DNA from: Halobellus ruber
GTDB taxonomy: Archaea; Halobacteriota; Halobacteria; Halobacteriales; Haloferacaceae
Length of the DNA stretch: 64,000 nucleotides
NCBI RefSeq assembly: GCF_014212355.1
Contig: NZ_JACKXD010000003.1
Coordinates: 496,001-560,000, forward strand
Reading direction: 5' to 3'
Shown here: positions 14,936-23,452 of the stretch, in pieces
How positions within the stretch are numbered: the first letter of the stretch is position 1
Layout of the letters: every line of letters starts with the position of its first letter
The notes under the pieces: model-generated
What the model was told of the DNA's origin: nothing
Database searches by the model: none
The model's input: the letters and a program-made list of their open reading frames with translations, nothing else
Program-made: the position numbers and the translations under genes

Positions 14936-16237
14936 TCAGCCCCGGACGTTCTCCCCGACCGCGTCGCCGACGAACGCTCCGTCCTCGTAGACGACGGTTC
15001 CCCGGACCATCGTCAGCGACGGGAAGACGCCGGTCATCCCCTCGAACGGCGTCCACCCGCACTTCGAGTGGAGGTCGTCGCCGCGGATCTCCCGGGTCCG
15101 CTCCGGATCGACGAGCACCAGATCGGCGTCGTTCCCCGCCGCGATCCGGCCTTTCGCTGGAAGGTCGAACACGTCTGCGACGTTCGCGGCCGTGACGTCG
15201 CGGACGCGTTCGTAGGTGATCTTTCCTCGGCGCGCCCGTTCGAGCAGGAGCGGCAGCATCGTCTCCACCCCGGGGACGCCGCTGGGGGCGTCACATAGCG
15301 AGGTCTCCTTCTCCGCGATCGTGTGCGGCGCGTGGTCGGTGGCGACGATGTCGATCGTCCCGTCTCTGAGCCGCTCCCACAATGCCTCGCGCCTGGCTTC
15401 GCTCCGGAGCGGCGGGTTCATCCGGCCGTAGGTCCCTAGTTCGGTCGCGTTCTCCCGGGAGAGAAACAGGTGGTGCGGCGTCGCCTCGCAGGTCGCCCCG
15501 CCGTCGGCCGCGGCGTCGACGCCCTCAGGCGTGCTGGTGTGGGCGATGTGGATCTCCGCGCCGGCGGCCGCGCCGATCTCGACCGCCTGCTCGACGGCCG
15601 CTGCCTCCGCCGCCGCGGGCCGGTACTGGCTCCAGCGGGCGGCGTCGGCGTCGCGGCCGACCTCCCCCGCGTCGCTGTCACGAGCCGTCTCGTCGAACCG
15701 GGTCGCGTCCTCCGCGTGGACCGTCACTGTCACGTCCGCGTCGGCGGCGCGGTCCACCGCCGCCGCGAACCGGTCTGTGTCGATCCCCATCCCGCCGGTC
15801 GAGTCCGCGAGGAACACCTCCCCGAGCGCGAACAGCGGCCGGTCGAGGAGGCTGTCCGGGTCCCACTCCTCGGTAACGCCGCCGTTGATCCCGTAGTCGA
15901 CGTGTGAGGCGGCCGCCAACTCGGCCTTCCGGTCGAACGCCTCGCCCGTGATCGTCGGCGTCGCGGTGTTGGGTTGGTCGACGACGGTCGTCACGCCGCC
16001 CGCCGCGGCGCTCCGGGAGCCGGTCGTCCAGGTTTCCTTGTGAGCGTCGCCGGGCGCCCGAAAGTGGACGTGCGCGTCGATCGCCCCCGGTAGCAACAGC
16101 CGCCCGTCAGCGTCGACGACGCGGTCTGCCGGGGCTGGATCGGCGGTGTCGGCGACCGCGGCGATCGTTCCGGACTCGACCCGAACGTCGCATCGGCGGC
16201 CGTCGGCGAGCCGCGCGTCACGGAGGAGTGTCGACAT
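14936..16237 (-). CDS. pyrC: Dihydroorotase
   Basis: A 433-residue amidohydrolase that closes carbamoyl aspartate to dihydroorotate in pyrimidine synthesis. Visible metal ligands are DAHVHFRAPG (first His pair), the conserved VHAED segment, IHIAHTSTPEG, ATPHHLFLS and the DHAPHT motif with the catalytic Asp. The DLHSKCGWTPFEGM segment near the C-terminus is typical of type I dihydroorotases, where allantoinases differ. Length and start (MSTLLRDARL) are normal. It is not next to other pyr genes. Confidence 0.9.
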   Translation of the reverse strand: MSTLLRDARLADGRRCDVRVESGTIAAVADTADPAPADRVVDADGRLLLPGAIDAHVHFRAPGDAHKETWTTGSRSAAAGGVTTVVDQPNTATPTITGEAFDRKAELAAASHVDYGINGGVTEEWDPDSLLDRPLFALGEVFLADSTGGMGIDTDRFAAAVDRAADADVTVTVHAEDATRFDETARDSDAGEVGRDADAARWSQYRPAAAEAAAVEQAVEIGAAAGAEIHIAHTSTPEGVDAAADGGATCEATPHHLFLSRENATELGTYGRMNPPLRSEARREALWERLRDGTIDIVATDHAPHTIAEKETSLCDAPSGVPGVETMLPLLLERARRGKITYERVRDVTAANVADVFDLPAKGRIAAGNDADLVLVDPERTREIRGDDLHSKCGWTPFEGMTGVFPSLTMVRGTVVYEDGAFVGDAVGENVRG

Positions 16238-16298
16238 ACCCGGGCCTCAGCGGGCGGCGACCTAAACGCGGCGGTTCGGGTCGGTGCCGGGGAGGGGG

Positions 16299-17027
16299 TT
16301 ATCCGTCGTCGAGCAGTGACGTCACGTCGATCGGATCACGTTTCAGCCCGCTACAGAAGGCGTCGAGGAGCGCGTCGACGACCGGGTCGGGAGCCGCGGT
16401 GCTGCCGCTGCGGGCGACGCTGCCGACCGAGTCCGGATCGAACGGGACGCCGAGCGCCTCGTAGATCGGATCGAGGACGGCCGCGATCGCCTCGTGGTCC
16501 GTCGTGATCACGATCCCGGAGACGAGCGCCGCGTCGCGGCGAACGCGCTGTGCGATCCCGGCGATCTTCCCGTGTGCCTGGACGGAGTGCTCGCCGGGAC
16601 AGAACGCGGCGTCGGGCTCGCCGCGGCGGGCCGGGACGCCGAGCGTCCGGAGCGCACGGACGACGCCGGACGTTGCGGCGTCGTACCGCGCGCCGATGCC
16701 GCTCCGGGGGTCGGGCGTCGGGATGGCCGCGGCAAACGCCACCGTCGTGCCGCTGTAGGCGACCGCCCGACCGCCGACGCTCCGCTCGATCGGCCGGTAG
16801 CCGTGCTCTTCGGCCGCAGACCGGGCGCGATCGTACCCCTCCTCGCGCGCGTCGCGCCGTCCGAACGCGACGTGTCGGTGTGGCTTCCAGGCGCGGACGA
16901 CAGGCGTGGACTCCCCCACGGCCACCCGGAGGGCCGCGTCAACGGCCGCCCGGTCGGCGTTCGGATCGGCGGCGCGCCCGCCGACGACACGAACCCGTTC
17001 GGTCTCGGGACGGATCTGCTGGATCAC
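16299..17027 (-). CDS. Lipoate-protein ligase A family protein
   Basis: A 242-residue protein of the biotin/lipoate ligase fold. The segment PVVRAWKPHRHVAFGRRDAR matches the lipoate-binding start of the fold and PIERSVGGRAVAYSGTTVAF carries the RRxxGGGxV-like loop. HSVQAHGKIAGIAQRVRRDA contains the conserved lysine (GKIAG). It probably attaches lipoate or octanoate to E2 or GcvH proteins. The GTG at 17027 is preferred because the ATGs upstream would overlap the divergent gene at 17099 and add residues with no family support. Confidence 0.72.
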   Translation of the reverse strand: MIQQIRPETERVRVVGGRAADPNADRAAVDAALRVAVGESTPVVRAWKPHRHVAFGRRDAREEGYDRARSAAEEHGYRPIERSVGGRAVAYSGTTVAFAAAIPTPDPRSGIGARYDAATSGVVRALRTLGVPARRGEPDAAFCPGEHSVQAHGKIAGIAQRVRRDAALVSGIVITTDHEAIAAVLDPIYEALGVPFDPDSVGSVARSGSTAAPDPVVDALLDAFCSGLKRDPIDVTSLLDDG

Positions 17028-17098
17028 GTAGCGTCGCGTAGGGGCCGACGCATCTAAGCGCTCCCGGTCCGCGGACCCGGTATGGCCGGTGATCGGGA

Positions 17099-18103
17099 GT
17101 GAATCCGGACGGTGCCGAGGCGGGTCAACCACGGTCGCAGGAGGCGGCGACCCGGGATGGCACGATCCGGCTCCCGCCGTCCGTGGTCCACGGGTACCGG
17201 CGGTTCTCGCTGTACAACTCGCCGTACCCCGCCCACGATCGCGGCTGTGCGATCGACCTCTACCCGGCGGACAGTCGGGGGCGTTCGCCCGTGGCCGGCG
17301 AGGTCGTAGCGACCCGGACCGTCCGTGCGCCGCCGAAACCCTACGCGGCCGACGAGGAGTTCCTGATCCTCGTCGACATCGATGCCGACCGGACGGGGCT
17401 CCGGGTCGACAGACCGATCGACGAGGGGATCGTCGCGCGAATTCTGCACGTTCGACCGGAGGTATCTCCAGGCGACGTCGTCGACGTCGGCGACGACCTC
17501 GGGCCGATGGTCCGGTCGGGGTTTTTCGCCCCCTGGGTCGGGAACCACGTCCACGTGGGGTTCCGGCGATCCGAGCAGAACCTTCTCCGTGCGGGCGGGT
17601 CCCTGCCGGTCGAGGCGGCCGTCGACGTCGAACCGCTGACCTGGGACGGCGTCGGAACGGTGACCCGGACCGGCGACACGTACGCGGTGCTCGACAGCCC
17701 CACCCATCCGGCCCCCGGAGAGCGGTTCGCCGGGATCGCCGGGCTGGTCGGTGGGGAAGCGGGAGCCGGGACGGCGGGCGAGGAAACGCTGACGGTCCTC
17801 GACGGCGGACTCGCCCACTACACCGGGGGTGGACTGCCGGGCCGGACGGTCGCAGCCGGAGCCCCGGAATCCACCACTGTCACCCTTCTCGGCCATCACC
17901 TCGGGGACGCAACCGGCCGCGACGTGGCGTGGCGCGACGTCGACGTCCTCGCGAACGGCGACCGGATCACGGGACTCTCGCTGTTCGCGGCGCGCGACCC
18001 GGCGTTCGGCGCGAAGCTCGTCTGTCCCGACCGCGAGTTCGACGTCGGCGACGCGGTGAGGGTAACCGTCCGCGACAGCGACGAGCCGATCCGGCTGGGG
18101 TGA
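17099..18103 (+). CDS. Conserved protein with an M23 (LytM)-like metal-site pattern
   Basis: A 334-residue cytoplasmic protein (no signal peptide). The segment SPYPAHDRGCAIDLYP places H and D six residues apart, followed by a hinge SPVAGEVVATRTVRAP, a lipoyl/M23-like beta region and NHVHVGF (HxH). H...D plus HxH around a PVAGxV core is the zinc-site layout of M23 peptidases. The second half contains a glycine-rich part (LAHYTGGGLPG) that I do not recognise. Archaea lack peptidoglycan, so a different substrate or a non-enzymatic role is likely. It diverges from the lipoate ligase gene with a 71-base gap. Confidence 0.6.
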   Translation: MNPDGAEAGQPRSQEAATRDGTIRLPPSVVHGYRRFSLYNSPYPAHDRGCAIDLYPADSRGRSPVAGEVVATRTVRAPPKPYAADEEFLILVDIDADRTGLRVDRPIDEGIVARILHVRPEVSPGDVVDVGDDLGPMVRSGFFAPWVGNHVHVGFRRSEQNLLRAGGSLPVEAAVDVEPLTWDGVGTVTRTGDTYAVLDSPTHPAPGERFAGIAGLVGGEAGAGTAGEETLTVLDGGLAHYTGGGLPGRTVAAGAPESTTVTLLGHHLGDATGRDVAWRDVDVLANGDRITGLSLFAARDPAFGAKLVCPDREFDVGDAVRVTVRDSDEPIRLG

Positions 18104-18124
18104 CCGGGGGACGGCGTCGGACCC

Positions 18125-18706
18125 TCACTCGAAGGTGATCTCCTCGCGCCGGGTGACCTCGCCGAACAGCCACGCGGCGTGATCGAGGGCGTACTCCCGG
18201 TGGTCGGGGTCGATCGCGCCGATCGCGTCCTCGACGAGCACCGGCCGGTAGTCCCGAAGCCCGGCGCTGCCGGCGGTGTGGAGCACGCAGACGTTCGCGA
18301 GCGTCCCACAGACCAGGAGGTCGTCGATCCCGCGCGCGGAGAGCCACCCGTCGAGTTCCGTCTCGTAGAACGCGTCGTAGGTGTGCTTCTCCACGACGTG
18401 ATCCGACGGCTCGACCGCGAGGTCCTCGACGATCTCTGCCTCCCACGACCCGTCGAGGACGTGCTCGCCCCACCGCTCGAACTCGTCGTAGTAGTGGGCG
18501 TCCTCGAACTGCTCCGGCGGGTGGACGTCCCGCGTGAAGACGACCTGTGTACCCGCCTCGCGGGCGTCGTCGAGCAGCGCGGACACGTCGTCGATGGCGG
18601 CCTCGCTGCCCGGCGCGTGGAGGCTCCCGTCGGGATGGCAGAAGCCGTTCTGCATATCGACGACGATCACCGCGGTTCGCTCGGGATCGAACGGATCCGG
18701 GCTCAT
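18125..18706 (-). CDS. pncA: Nicotinamidase-type cysteine hydrolase (isochorismatase family)
   Basis: A 193-residue isochorismatase-fold hydrolase. The catalytic triad is visible: Asp in VVDMQNGF (about residue 17), Lys in VEKHTYDAF and Cys in CGTLANVCV. Metal-binding residues fit the RDVHPPEQFEDAHYY segment. Nicotinamidase (nicotinamide to nicotinate) is the best guess because a nicotinate phosphoribosyltransferase lies 1.7 kb away at 20392; related family members hydrolyse other amides. The ATG at 18706 gives the family's N-terminus; the longer frame upstream has no support. Confidence 0.78.
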   Translation of the reverse strand: MSPDPFDPERTAVIVVDMQNGFCHPDGSLHAPGSEAAIDDVSALLDDAREAGTQVVFTRDVHPPEQFEDAHYYDEFERWGEHVLDGSWEAEIVEDLAVEPSDHVVEKHTYDAFYETELDGWLSARGIDDLLVCGTLANVCVLHTAGSAGLRDYRPVLVEDAIGAIDPDHREYALDHAAWLFGEVTRREEITFE

Positions 18707-18791
18707 AATCGGGAGTCGGGGTCGGATCGACAAATGGTTTCGGTCCCCCGGAGCGGAAAGCTACTTGCCCGTGTGGCCCATCACGCGGACA

Positions 18792-20243
18792 ATGACACAC
18801 CGACGCGGGCTCGTCGCCGTCGCGCTGGCTGCTCTCCTCGTGCTCGCGGGGTGTAGCGCCCCCGCGTTCGAGCCGCCGACTGCGTCGGCACCGGCCGGCG
18901 GCGAGGCGATCGCGACCCCCAACGCCGACTTCGACGACCCCGAGAGCGACGTCCTCGGGTGGGAGGACGGCTACTGGTACAACGAGTCGATCTCGGTCGA
19001 CCAGTCCGACGGCCTCACCGACGCGGAACTCCGGGCGTTCGTCGGGCGGGCGATGGCCCGCGTCGAGTACATCCGCGGGAAGGAGTTCCGGCAGCGCGTT
19101 CCCGTCTCGATCCTCTCGCGGGAGGAGTACCGGAACCGCTCCGGCGGCTCCGGCAGCTCGGGCGGACAGAGCGACTACCAGCGGTGGAACGACCAGATCT
19201 GGGAGGCGCTTTTCGTCACCGGCGAGTCCCAAGAGAGCGGGGAGGTAATCAGCGACACCAGAAGCGCCGCGGTCGCGGGGTTTTACTCCGCCCGTGACAA
19301 CGAGATCAAGGTCATCACCGACGCCCCGGAGTCGCCGACGATCAACAACGCGACGCTGGTCCACGAACTCGTCCACGCGCTGCAGGACCAGCATTACGAC
19401 CTCACGAGGCCGAAGTACGGCGGCGACACCCAGGACAAGCAGCTCGCGGTCGACGGGCTGATCGAGGGCGACGCGAACTACGTCGAGCGGCGCTACGCCC
19501 AGCAGTGCGGCGCGGCCTGGGACTGCGTGGCGACCCCGGAGCGTTCGGGCGGCGGGGGCGGCGGTGGCGGCGACTCCAACCTGGGGATCCTGCTGACCAT
19601 CTTCCAGCCGTACTCCGACGGCCCCGTCTACATCGGTAACCTCGTCGATCTCGGCGGGTGGAACGCCGTCGACGAGGAGTTCGAGACCCCGCCGGAATCG
19701 ACCGAGCAGATCATCCACCGCACCGACGAACAGCCGGTGCCGATCGAGTACCGCGACCGCGCCCGCAACGGCTGGGAGACCTTCCCCGGGCAGGGCGTCG
19801 ATGGCTCCGACACCGTCGGCGAGGCGTCGATGTACGTGATGTTCTGGTACCAGGCCCGGACCGCCGGCGCCGACACCATCGGCCCGCGGTCGATCAGCGA
19901 CACCGAGGGGCCGTACGACGTCTACAACTACGCCGCCGAGCCCTCCGCGGGCTGGGGGAACGACCGGCTGTTCCCCTACCAGAAGGGCACCGGGTCGAGT
20001 GCGGAGTACGGCTACGTGTGGGTGACCGAGTGGGACTCCGAGGCGGACGCCCGCGAGTTCCGGCGGGCCTACCGGGCGATCCTCGAAGCCCAGGACGCCG
20101 AGCAGCGCGCGGAGAACGTCTACGTGATCCCCGACGGCGGGTTCGAGGACGCCTTCAGAGTCACCCGGTCGGGCACGCGGGTGACGATTGTCAACGGGCC
20201 GGCGACCGAGGACCTCGACGACATCCGGCCGCGGCGGTCCTGA
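18792..20243 (+). CDS. Hvo_1808-type surface lipoprotein with a zinc-protease motif
   Basis: A 483-residue exported protein. Signal peptide MTHRRGLVAVALAALLVLAG ends in a lipobox cysteine. The central HELVHALQDQHYDL is a HExxH zinc motif, with a downstream acidic GLIEGDANYVERRYA helix that can supply the third ligand. The protein then has several Tyr/Gly-rich segments (YSDGPVYIGNLVDLGGWNAV) and a C-terminal domain. This is the pattern of the Hvo_1808 family of haloarchaeal surface proteins. It is probably an extracellular membrane-anchored peptidase; substrate unknown. It sits between two NAD salvage genes, but nothing suggests a link. Confidence 0.8.
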   Translation: MTHRRGLVAVALAALLVLAGCSAPAFEPPTASAPAGGEAIATPNADFDDPESDVLGWEDGYWYNESISVDQSDGLTDAELRAFVGRAMARVEYIRGKEFRQRVPVSILSREEYRNRSGGSGSSGGQSDYQRWNDQIWEALFVTGESQESGEVISDTRSAAVAGFYSARDNEIKVITDAPESPTINNATLVHELVHALQDQHYDLTRPKYGGDTQDKQLAVDGLIEGDANYVERRYAQQCGAAWDCVATPERSGGGGGGGGDSNLGILLTIFQPYSDGPVYIGNLVDLGGWNAVDEEFETPPESTEQIIHRTDEQPVPIEYRDRARNGWETFPGQGVDGSDTVGEASMYVMFWYQARTAGADTIGPRSISDTEGPYDVYNYAAEPSAGWGNDRLFPYQKGTGSSAEYGYVWVTEWDSEADAREFRRAYRAILEAQDAEQRAENVYVIPDGGFEDAFRVTRSGTRVTIVNGPATEDLDDIRPRRS

Positions 20244-20391
20244 CCCGGGAGCGACGCCCTCAGAGCGGTCCTGCCTGGAAGCGACGTTCCGGACCGCACC
20301 GCCACTGTCCCGAAGCTGTTGAAGACGATTGGCTTTCGGAGCATCGCGACGAACGAACGCGTTTTTCAATCCACCCCGCGAACGCGGGCGT

Positions 20392-21546
20392 ATGGAGTTC
20401 GACATCGTCGGTCCCGACGCCATCCGTGAGGGGTCGGCGACCGACGCGTACTTCGATCGGACGGAGACGACGCTCCGTCACGCGGGGCGGAACCCGAGGG
20501 TGATCGCGGAGGTGACCGCCGACCAGTTTCCCGACGGGTGCTACGAGCTGCTGTCCGGGGTGCGGGACGCCGCGGCGCTGCTTTCCGGGCGGGACCTGGC
20601 CGTCGACGCCGTTCCGCCGGGGCGGCTGTTCGACGGCGGGCCCGTGATGCGGATCGAGGGCGACTACCTGGAGTTCGCGCGGCTGGAGACGTCGCTTCTG
20701 GGGTTTCTCTCCCACGCCTCCGGGATCGCGACCGCCGCGCTCGACGTGCGGCGGGCAGCCCCCGACTCCCTCGTGCTCTCCTTCGGCGCGCGGCACGTCC
20801 ACCCCTCGATCGCGGCGGTCGTGGAACGCGGCGCGCTCACAGCCGGGCTCGACGGCTTCTCCCACGTGGCGGGTGGCGAAGTCCTGGGTCGTGAAGCCGG
20901 CGGGACGATGCCGCACGCCCTGGTGCTCTGTTTCGGCCGCGGCAACCAGGAGGAAGCGTGGCAAGCGTTCGACGAGGCGGTCGGCCCCGAAGTCCCGCGG
21001 GTGGCGCTGTGTGACACTTTCGACGACGAGGCCGACGAGGCGCTCCGGGCCGCCGAGACGCTCGGCGACCGGCTCGACAGCGTGCGGCTCGACACCACCG
21101 GCTCCCGGCGCGGCGACTTCCGGCACATCATCCGGGAGGTCCGGTGGACGCTCGACGCCCACGACCACGACGGCGTCGGGATATTCGTGTCGGGCGGGCT
21201 CGGCCCCTCGGACCTCCGTGACCTCCGGGACGTCGCCGACGGGTTCGGTGTCGGCGGCTACGTCTCCAACGCCGACCCGGTCGACTTCGCGCTCGACATC
21301 GTCGAGATCGACGGGGACTCGGTCTCTAAACGCGGGAAACTCCCGGGCGTCAAGCAGGTCTACCGGACGCCCGACGGCGGCCACCACGTCGGGCTCGCCG
21401 GGGAGGCGGGCCCCGACGACGCCGAGCCGCTCCTCCGGCCGCTGCTCCGGGACGGCGAGGTCGTGGCCGATTTCGACCTCGGGATCGACGCGGCGGCCGA
21501 GCGGGCCGCCCGCGATGCGGAGTCGTGCGGGTACGGGAGCGAGTGA
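20392..21546 (+). CDS. Nicotinate phosphoribosyltransferase
   Basis: A 384-residue protein of the NAPRTase/QPRTase fold. Supporting segments are ATDAYFDRTETTLRHAGRNP at the N-terminus, SFGARHVHPSIAAVVERGAL (conserved active-site His and Arg), AGGTMPHALVLCFG and the phosphate-binding SGGLGPSDLRDL near residue 265. It makes nicotinate mononucleotide from nicotinate and PRPP, the step after nicotinamidase, whose gene is nearby at 18125-18706. The ATG at 20392 is preceded by an AT-rich TTTTTCAAT. Length is normal for the archaeal form. Confidence 0.88.
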   Translation: MEFDIVGPDAIREGSATDAYFDRTETTLRHAGRNPRVIAEVTADQFPDGCYELLSGVRDAAALLSGRDLAVDAVPPGRLFDGGPVMRIEGDYLEFARLETSLLGFLSHASGIATAALDVRRAAPDSLVLSFGARHVHPSIAAVVERGALTAGLDGFSHVAGGEVLGREAGGTMPHALVLCFGRGNQEEAWQAFDEAVGPEVPRVALCDTFDDEADEALRAAETLGDRLDSVRLDTTGSRRGDFRHIIREVRWTLDAHDHDGVGIFVSGGLGPSDLRDLRDVADGFGVGGYVSNADPVDFALDIVEIDGDSVSKRGKLPGVKQVYRTPDGGHHVGLAGEAGPDDAEPLLRPLLRDGEVVADFDLGIDAAAERAARDAESCGYGSE

Positions 21547-21580
21547 GGGGCGGCGCGGCTCAACGCGTCGCGAGGTCGGT

Positions 21581-21786
21581 CGTGTTCAATTACGCGATAG
21601 CGGGTGAAGGAACCGCTGGTGGGCGGGAACGGAAGGGGTCGCGCTCTCGACGTTGACGCGCGACGTGAGGACCACAACGGAGTGAGGACCGTCGTTCGAG
21701 AGGGCGAAGTCCTCTCGTGACCACGAAAGACGCTGCGTCTTTCGAACGACAGCGAGGGCATCGAGTCGAGAGCACGGGGGCTTCCG
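21581..21786 (-). repeat. Dispersed repeat, GCTCTCGAC family, copy C
   Basis: Read on the minus strand this starts GGAAGCCCCCGTGCTCTCGA, continues with a core containing the hairpins GAAAGACGCAGCGTCTTTC and CGAGAGGACTTCGCCCTCTCG, then GTCGAGAGCGCGACCCCTTC, and ends GCTATCGCGTAATTGAACAC. Both ends match copies A (29113-29275) and B (45802-46018) while the core differs. It fills the gap between two converging genes. Confidence 0.75.
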
Positions 21787-21830
21787 CGGTCGTCACGTCG
21801 TGCGAGATTGTGGCCGTTCGTGAGCAGTAG

Positions 21831-22433
21831 CTACAGTTCCTCGACGCTGCCGCCGTCGGCGCGCTCCCGGAAGACCTGTCCCTCGAAGAGGGTGACGGTC
21901 GAATCGTCGTCCTGCCACGCCAGCGGCGAGAGCCCCGCCTTCCGGCAGGCGTGGGTGAGGAACTGCTGTTCGTTCCACCCGTTCTCGGTCGGGATCGTGG
22001 GGTAGAGCCACCCGTGGCTGCCGTCCTTGTCGATAACGACGCCGTGTGTCCCCAGTTCGATGTCGTCGAGGGGGTCGTCAGTCTCGGCGTAGTCGCAGAC
22101 GATGCAGACCGACACGGTGAGGTTCGAGAGCTCGGGCTGTTCGATCTCCGAGCCACAGGAGTCGCCGGAGGCGGCCTGGATCGCGGCGTCGACGACGGCG
22201 TGGCCCAACTGGTCGTTGCCGCGGTAGGCGCCGGCGCAGCCCCGGAGTCGGCCCCGACCGCGCGTGGATCGGATCCGGACGAACGCCCCAGTCCGGGCGT
22301 AGAACGCGTCCCGCATACTGCCGGGCTGTTCGCGTTGGCCGTGTAAGACGTACGATTCGACCGACTCACGCGCTAGCTCGACCGCTCTCGCCCCATCGTC
22401 GTACGTAAGACGAACGGTCTGCGCCTCGGACAT
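21831..22433 (-). CDS. AMMECR1-domain protein (TIGR00296 family)
   Basis: A 200-residue protein with the AMMECR1 hallmark GRLRGCAGAYRG (usual form LRGCIG) near residue 57, followed by SGDSCGSEIEQPELSNLTVS, and DGSHGWLYPTIPTENGWNEQ QFLTHACRKAGLSP in the C-terminal half. The fold is conserved in archaea, bacteria and eukaryotes, where it is linked to radical SAM partners such as MEMO and to the cell surface, but its activity is unsettled. No MEMO or radical SAM gene is adjacent. The ATG at 22433 is the normal start. Confidence 0.85.
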   Translation of the reverse strand: MSEAQTVRLTYDDGARAVELARESVESYVLHGQREQPGSMRDAFYARTGAFVRIRSTRGRGRLRGCAGAYRGNDQLGHAVVDAAIQAASGDSCGSEIEQPELSNLTVSVCIVCDYAETDDPLDDIELGTHGVVIDKDGSHGWLYPTIPTENGWNEQQFLTHACRKAGLSPLAWQDDDSTVTLFEGQVFRERADGGSVEEL

Positions 22434-22716
22434 ACCCGTATTCAGACGCTCACACGACTTGAACGCTTCCCTTCCATTTCGGGGGTAGACGGCCGCAACG
22501 GTTGGTTCGGAGCAGGTACAGTCAGCCGACGGTAGCAGTTGCGTACGCGCCGTTATGCGCTGCATACGCACACCGGAGCCGGCGTGGACGCACATCGGGC
22601 CCGATGACATTGTATCCCGGCGACCCGACGTGAAATCCGACCGCGGGGGCCGCGGAGCGACCGGCGTTACGTGTCGGCGTAACATACAATTCGCTGGCGG
22701 TGGTAGTCCGACAGCG

Positions 22717-22920
22717 ATGCTCGACGACACCCTCCAGTATATCGTTGCGACCCTCCTGATCGGCGGCGGGATCGTCGGAGTCCTCGCCGACCTCGTCGGG
22801 GTCGAGACGGTGCCGCCGGCGTACTTCGCCGTCGCAATCGGCGCCGGCAGCGCCGCGATGCCGGGGTCGTGGTCGCCGGTCTGTTGGGTCAGGTCGCAGC
22901 TCTCGGCGCTGCGCCCGTGA
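22717..22920 (+). CDS. Small membrane protein (67 aa), possibly frameshifted at the C-terminus
   Basis: MLDDTLQYIVATLLIGGGIV starts a first membrane helix, followed by a loop with VGVETVPPAYF and the beginning of a second helix (AVAIGAGSAA). In this frame the tail turns polar (MPGSWSPVCWVRSQ), whereas a shift near 22860 gives AGVVVAGLLGQVAALGAAP, a natural end for the second helix, with a stop at 22953 inside the rnpB promoter. Either the protein ends as given or the gene is frameshifted. No function recognised. It lies directly upstream of rnpB. Confidence 0.45.
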   Translation: MLDDTLQYIVATLLIGGGIVGVLADLVGVETVPPAYFAVAIGAGSAAMPGSWSPVCWVRSQLSALRP

Positions 22921-22929
22921 CCGACCGAA

Positions 22930-22937
22930 GGCTTATC
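22930..22937 (+). promoter_or_regulatory. TATA box of rnpB
   Basis: GGCTTATC, 25-32 bases ahead of the first base of the RNase P RNA, is a good archaeal TATA element with the right spacing. It overlaps the alternative reading frame end of the upstream small membrane gene. Confidence 0.6.
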
Positions 22938-22961
22938 CGACTCTCCCGCCTCTGATCGATC

Positions 22962-23367
22962 GGCAGAGAGAGCTCGGCTCCCGTCGGTCCCCGGACCGAT
23001 GAGGAAAGTCCCCCCACCGTCCGGACGGGCGACCCGGCGCAAGCCGGGAGTCGGAGACGGCTGGCTCTGGAACAGAAACGACACCCCTCGGCCCGACCGA
23101 TGAGACGCGAGCGGCCGACGCCGCTCGGCGCAAACGGGGCGACCCGCGAGCGCGCGACCCGACCCGCAAGGGGAGGAAGCTGACCCGTCGAGGGCCGCGC
23201 GGCCGCGGAACGCGAGCGGGCGACCCCGCCCGCGAGCCGACGGCCGAGAACGGATGGAACGGCGAACCCTCGCCGGTGCAAGGCCGCGCCGCAAAGGTAG
23301 TCCGGACAGGGCGCGGCTGCTCAGCCGAATGCCGAGCCGAACAGAAGGGGGCTTACTCCTCTCAGCC
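22962..23367 (+). ncRNA. rnpB: RNase P RNA (archaeal type A)
   Basis: The conserved core is clear: GAGGAAAGTCC near 23000 (CR-I) and CCGAATGCCGAGCCGAACAG followed by AAGGGGGCTTACTCCTCTC at the 3' end (CR-V). Between them lie GGTGCAAGGCCGCGCCGCAA and AGTCCGGACAGGGCGCGGC. The ends were set by the P1 helix: GGC-A-GAGAG at 22962-22970 pairs with CTCTC-A-GCC at 23359-23367. The RNA is about 406 bases, usual for haloarchaea. It is the catalytic subunit that removes 5' leaders from tRNA precursors. Confidence 0.95.
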
Positions 23368-23452
23368 GCTCACGTCGCGAGCGGCGGCGCCGTCCGTTCC
23401 GACCCCGATCGGGGTCCGAACCTTCTTTCCCCGGTCGCGCCACACTTCCGTT

